NCBI GenBank assembly: GCA_023412635.1
Contig: JAEYNI010000294.1
Span: forward strand, 1 to 7,136
From: Bacillota bacterium
GTDB lineage: Bacteria; Bacillota; Clostridia; Acetivibrionales; DSM-1351
DNA: 7,136 nt
Direction: 5' to 3'
Numbering within the stretch: position 1 is the stretch's first letter; each line of letters opens with the position of its first letter. The notes under the pieces are model-generated. The model did no database searches, was not told the DNA's origin, and saw only the letters and a program-made list of their open reading frames with translations. Shown piece after piece: positions 5,116-7,136 of this stretch. The translations under genes were made by a program, and so were the position numbers.

Positions 5116-6429
5116 TTATGGGTCAAGTCTTGTCATATCCCTAGGGAATAAGGAAGCTTCACGTACGTTTTTCTGGTTCAGAAGCATCATCAGCAGTCTT
5201 TCAAGGCCTATACCAAGACCACCATGCGGAGGAATCCCATATTTGTGGATCATCAGATATGATTGGAATTCCTCCGGCTCCAAGCCCTTATCCTTCATTT
5301 TTTGAACCTGCTGTTCATAATCGTGAATTCTTTGACCGCCCGTCGTAACCTCAAGACCTCTGAAGAAAAGGTCAAAACTGCAGGCATAATCAGGATTTTC
5401 CTTGTCATCCATTGCATAGAACGGACGTTTTGAGGAAGGGAAGTGGGTTATGAAAACAAACTCACTATTATACTCTTTTTTTACGAATTCACTTATTGCA
5501 ACTTCTTCGTCAGGTTCAAAATCATAATAATTCTTTATTTTATGTCCCATACTCTTAAGTATTTCCTTACCTTCAATAAAGGTTAGGGCAGGTATTGTAT
5601 CGATCTCAGGCACTGAGACATTCAGGAGTTCAAGCTCGGGAGCGTAGTTGGTTTTAAGTTCTTCCATTACGGCTTTAAGCATACCTGTTTCCATAGCCAT
5701 TACATCGTACATATCCTTAATATATCCCATTTCAAAATCCAGACCAATATATTCATTCAGATGTCTTGAAGTATTATGCTTTTCAGCTCTGTAAACAGGA
5801 GCTATTTCAAATACTCTGTCAAAAACTCCTACCATTGTCTGCTTGTAAAACTGTGGGCTCTGATTCAGAAAAGCCTTCTCTCCGAAATAATCCAGTTTGA
5901 ATATGTTAGCTCCGCCTTCGGCTCCGGCTTTTACTATCTTTGGAGAGTGAATTTCAGTAAAGCCCTTGGAGATCATGAAATTTCTAAAGCCGGATATAAT
6001 ACCTTCCTGAAGCTTGAATACTGCTCTTTGCTTATGATTTCTCAGAACAAAGGGACGGTTTTCAAGGTTGACTTCAAGGGAAATATTTAGCCCCTTTTTA
6101 TTTATACTGATAGGCATTTGAGCAGATGGGGAAGAAAGCACGGTTATTTCCTTCAGGCAAAGCTCAAAACCATTCGAAGCTCTTTTATCTGACTTAACTG
6201 TTCCTGTTACCTCAACACTGTCATTCTCCTGAATATGATTCAAATCAAACTTACAGATTTCAGGATCATAGACACACTGAACCAGATGTCTTCCGGTGCG
6301 AAGTATGATAAAGGCGAATGTACCCATGTTACGGATTCTGTAAACAGATCCGTTAAGAGTCAATTCAGAGTTATTCTGTATATTTTCAGTGCTAAACAGC
6401 GTAGAGTCGTTTTGCGATATTGACCTCAT
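5116..6429 (-). CDS. aspS: Aspartyl-tRNA synthetase, archaeal/eukaryal type, probably non-discriminating
   Basis: This class IIb synthetase charges tRNA with aspartate. At 437 residues it lacks the GAD insertion of the roughly 590-residue bacterial AspRS and matches the archaeal type. It has an OB-fold anticodon-binding domain (about 22-98). The catalytic domain follows, with motif 1 around FMISKGFTEIHSPKI (151-165), the flipping loop AEGGANIF (170-177), motif 2 FEIAPVYRAEKHNTSRHLNE (207-226) and motif 3 GLGIGLERLLM (404-414). It closes with FPRDMTRLDP. The Trp and Lys that, as I recall, mark discriminating archaeal AspRSs align with Ser28 and Ser85 here. That is consistent with also charging tRNA(Asn), though this alignment was done by eye. 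The gene starts 3 bases after gatB, so its product probably supplies Asp-tRNA(Asn) to GatCAB. AsnRS itself is excluded by the overall AspRS-type motifs, but less firmly than the class. Confidence 0.95.
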   Translation of the reverse strand: MRSISQNDSTLFSTENIQNNSELTLNGSVYRIRNMGTFAFIILRTGRHLVQCVYDPEICKFDLNHIQENDSVEVTGTVKSDKRASNGFELCLKEITVLSSPSAQMPISINKKGLNISLEVNLENRPFVLRNHKQRAVFKLQEGIISGFRNFMISKGFTEIHSPKIVKAGAEGGANIFKLDYFGEKAFLNQSPQFYKQTMVGVFDRVFEIAPVYRAEKHNTSRHLNEYIGLDFEMGYIKDMYDVMAMETGMLKAVMEELKTNYAPELELLNVSVPEIDTIPALTFIEGKEILKSMGHKIKNYYDFEPDEEVAISEFVKKEYNSEFVFITHFPSSKRPFYAMDDKENPDYACSFDLFFRGLEVTTGGQRIHDYEQQVQKMKDKGLEPEEFQSYLMIHKYGIPPHGGLGIGLERLLMMLLNQKNVREASLFPRDMTRLDP

Positions 6430-6444
6430 TGATTACATTCCCCC
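6430..6444 (-). promoter_or_regulatory. aspS ribosome binding site embedded in the last gatB codons
   Basis: GGGGGA (6439-6444, minus strand) is formed by the Gly-Gly codons just before the final Met of GatB and lies 9 bases from the aspS ATG (6427-6429). The gatB stop TAA (6433-6435) falls between them. Only 3 bases separate the stop from the next start, so ribosomes finishing gatB would be placed to re-initiate on aspS. This supports the chosen aspS start and suggests translational coupling. Confidence 0.8.
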
Positions 6445-7136
6445 TTTTAATTTGTTTAACTCACTTCTTAATATATCCTGTACAACCTTTGGGTTTCCTC
6501 TGCCTGCTAAGGCTCTGGAACACTGACCCATGAGGAAGCCAAAGGTTTTTTCCTTTCCTTCCAGATATTCTGCAACAGCTTTCTCATTGTTGGAGAGTAT
6601 TTCTTTTACTGTATTTTCTACTTCACCGGTATCATTGATTACCATGTAACCCTTTTCAGCAATTATGGTTTCAGGCTCTTTTCCGCTTTCAAACATTTCT
6701 GCAAGAACTTTTTTTGCATTGGCAGCGGTTATTTCTTCTGCTTCCATCATCTTGAGCAGGCGGCCCAGAACTGCTCCTGCAAACGGAATATCTTCGGCTG
6801 AAAGGCCTGAATCATTTAATCTTCTTAACACTTCAACTATTATGAAGTTTGAAGCAGCTTTAACGTTTCCGCACTCCTTTGCAGCATTTTCAAAAAAATC
6901 CGAGAGGCTTACAGAGGTTAACAACAGATTTGCATCAGCTTCGCTTAAACCATATCCGGCAGTATATTTTGCAAATCTCTTGTCGGGAAGCTCCGGAAGA
7001 GAATTTCTAATAGCTTCGATTTGTTCCTTGGTAAAGGTTACGGGAACAATATCCGGCTCGGGGAAGTATCTGTAGTCATGAGCATCTTCCTTACTTCTCA
7101 TGGATTTACTCTCACCCTTGTTATCATCCCAACGTC
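6433..7136 (-). CDS. gatB: Asp-tRNA(Asn)/Glu-tRNA(Gln) amidotransferase subunit B, C-terminal 233 residues; 5' end outside the window
   Basis: GatB is the tRNA-binding kinase/amidating subunit of GatCAB. It uses ATP and glutamine-derived ammonia to turn Asp-tRNA(Asn) into Asn-tRNA(Asn) and/or Glu-tRNA(Gln) into Gln-tRNA(Gln). The visible part begins RWDDNKGESKS and runs into SMRSKEDAHDYRYFPEPD, the highly conserved end of the GatB catalytic cradle. A helical linker and the YqeY-like tail domain follow. The tail carries FGFLMGQCSRALAGRGNP near the C-terminus, the equivalent of the family's FLVGQ-M--T-GKANP signature. Full-length GatB is about 475 residues, so roughly half is missing to the right. 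The frame is open to the edge, so the internal ATG at 7099-7101 is not the start. It is the upstream partner of aspS in one transcription unit; gatC and gatA would be expected further right. Confidence 0.97.
   Translation of the reverse strand, partial: RWDDNKGESKSMRSKEDAHDYRYFPEPDIVPVTFTKEQIEAIRNSLPELPDKRFAKYTAGYGLSEADANLLLTSVSLSDFFENAAKECGNVKAASNFIIVEVLRRLNDSGLSAEDIPFAGAVLGRLLKMMEAEEITAANAKKVLAEMFESGKEPETIIAEKGYMVINDTGEVENTVKEILSNNEKAVAEYLEGKEKTFGFLMGQCSRALAGRGNPKVVQDILRSELNKLKGGM

Noticed and set aside
5776..7075. Plus-strand open frames opposite aspS and gatB (up to 136 codons)
   Set aside because: They are shadows of strongly recognisable minus-strand genes, with no ribosome binding sites of their own.

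Overview
The window reads as chromosomal DNA from a low-GC, anaerobic Clostridia-type Firmicute, possibly a cellulolytic cluster III/Ruminiclostridium-like lineage. That lineage guess rests on AT-rich intergenic DNA, strong GGAGG ribosome binding sites, a type III glutamine synthetase, an archaeal-type aspartyl-tRNA synthetase next to gatB, and a clostridial-style chemoreceptor. All five supported protein genes lie on the minus strand, so transcription runs from the right end of the window to the left. I see no rRNA, tRNA, CRISPR array, insertion sequence or phage gene.

Right to left, the layout is as follows. The 3' part of gatB (amidotransferase subunit B) enters from the right edge. It is followed after 3 bases by aspS (a 437-residue archaeal-type AspRS), forming an operon that ends at a strong intrinsic terminator (about 5014-5066). 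Then comes glnN (697-residue type III glutamine synthetase), closed by a second terminator that has an unusually large structured loop (2745-2819). A methyl-accepting chemotaxis protein (1068-2594) follows; it has two N-terminal membrane helices and an apparent Cache-like sensor at its C-terminus. Finally there is a 311-base leader and the 5' part of asnB (glutamine-dependent asparagine synthetase), which runs off the left edge.

Four of the five genes share one theme, the amide nitrogen of glutamine. GlnN makes glutamine. GatCAB spends it to amidate Asp-tRNA(Asn) and/or Glu-tRNA(Gln), with this AspRS a plausible supplier of misacylated Asp-tRNA(Asn). AsnB spends it to make free asparagine. 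The chemoreceptor does not obviously belong to this theme.

The least expected part is the leader of asnB (757-1067). It contains a chain of overlapping complementary segments that can form mutually exclusive hairpins. It also has a duplicated TAATTGACTT element, a possible terminator-like stem followed by a U-rich run, and a 24-codon mini-ORF with four Asn codons that stops inside the first pairing segment. This would fit an attenuation-type or repressor-operator control region, but it is an inference from base pairing and needs conservation or transcript data.
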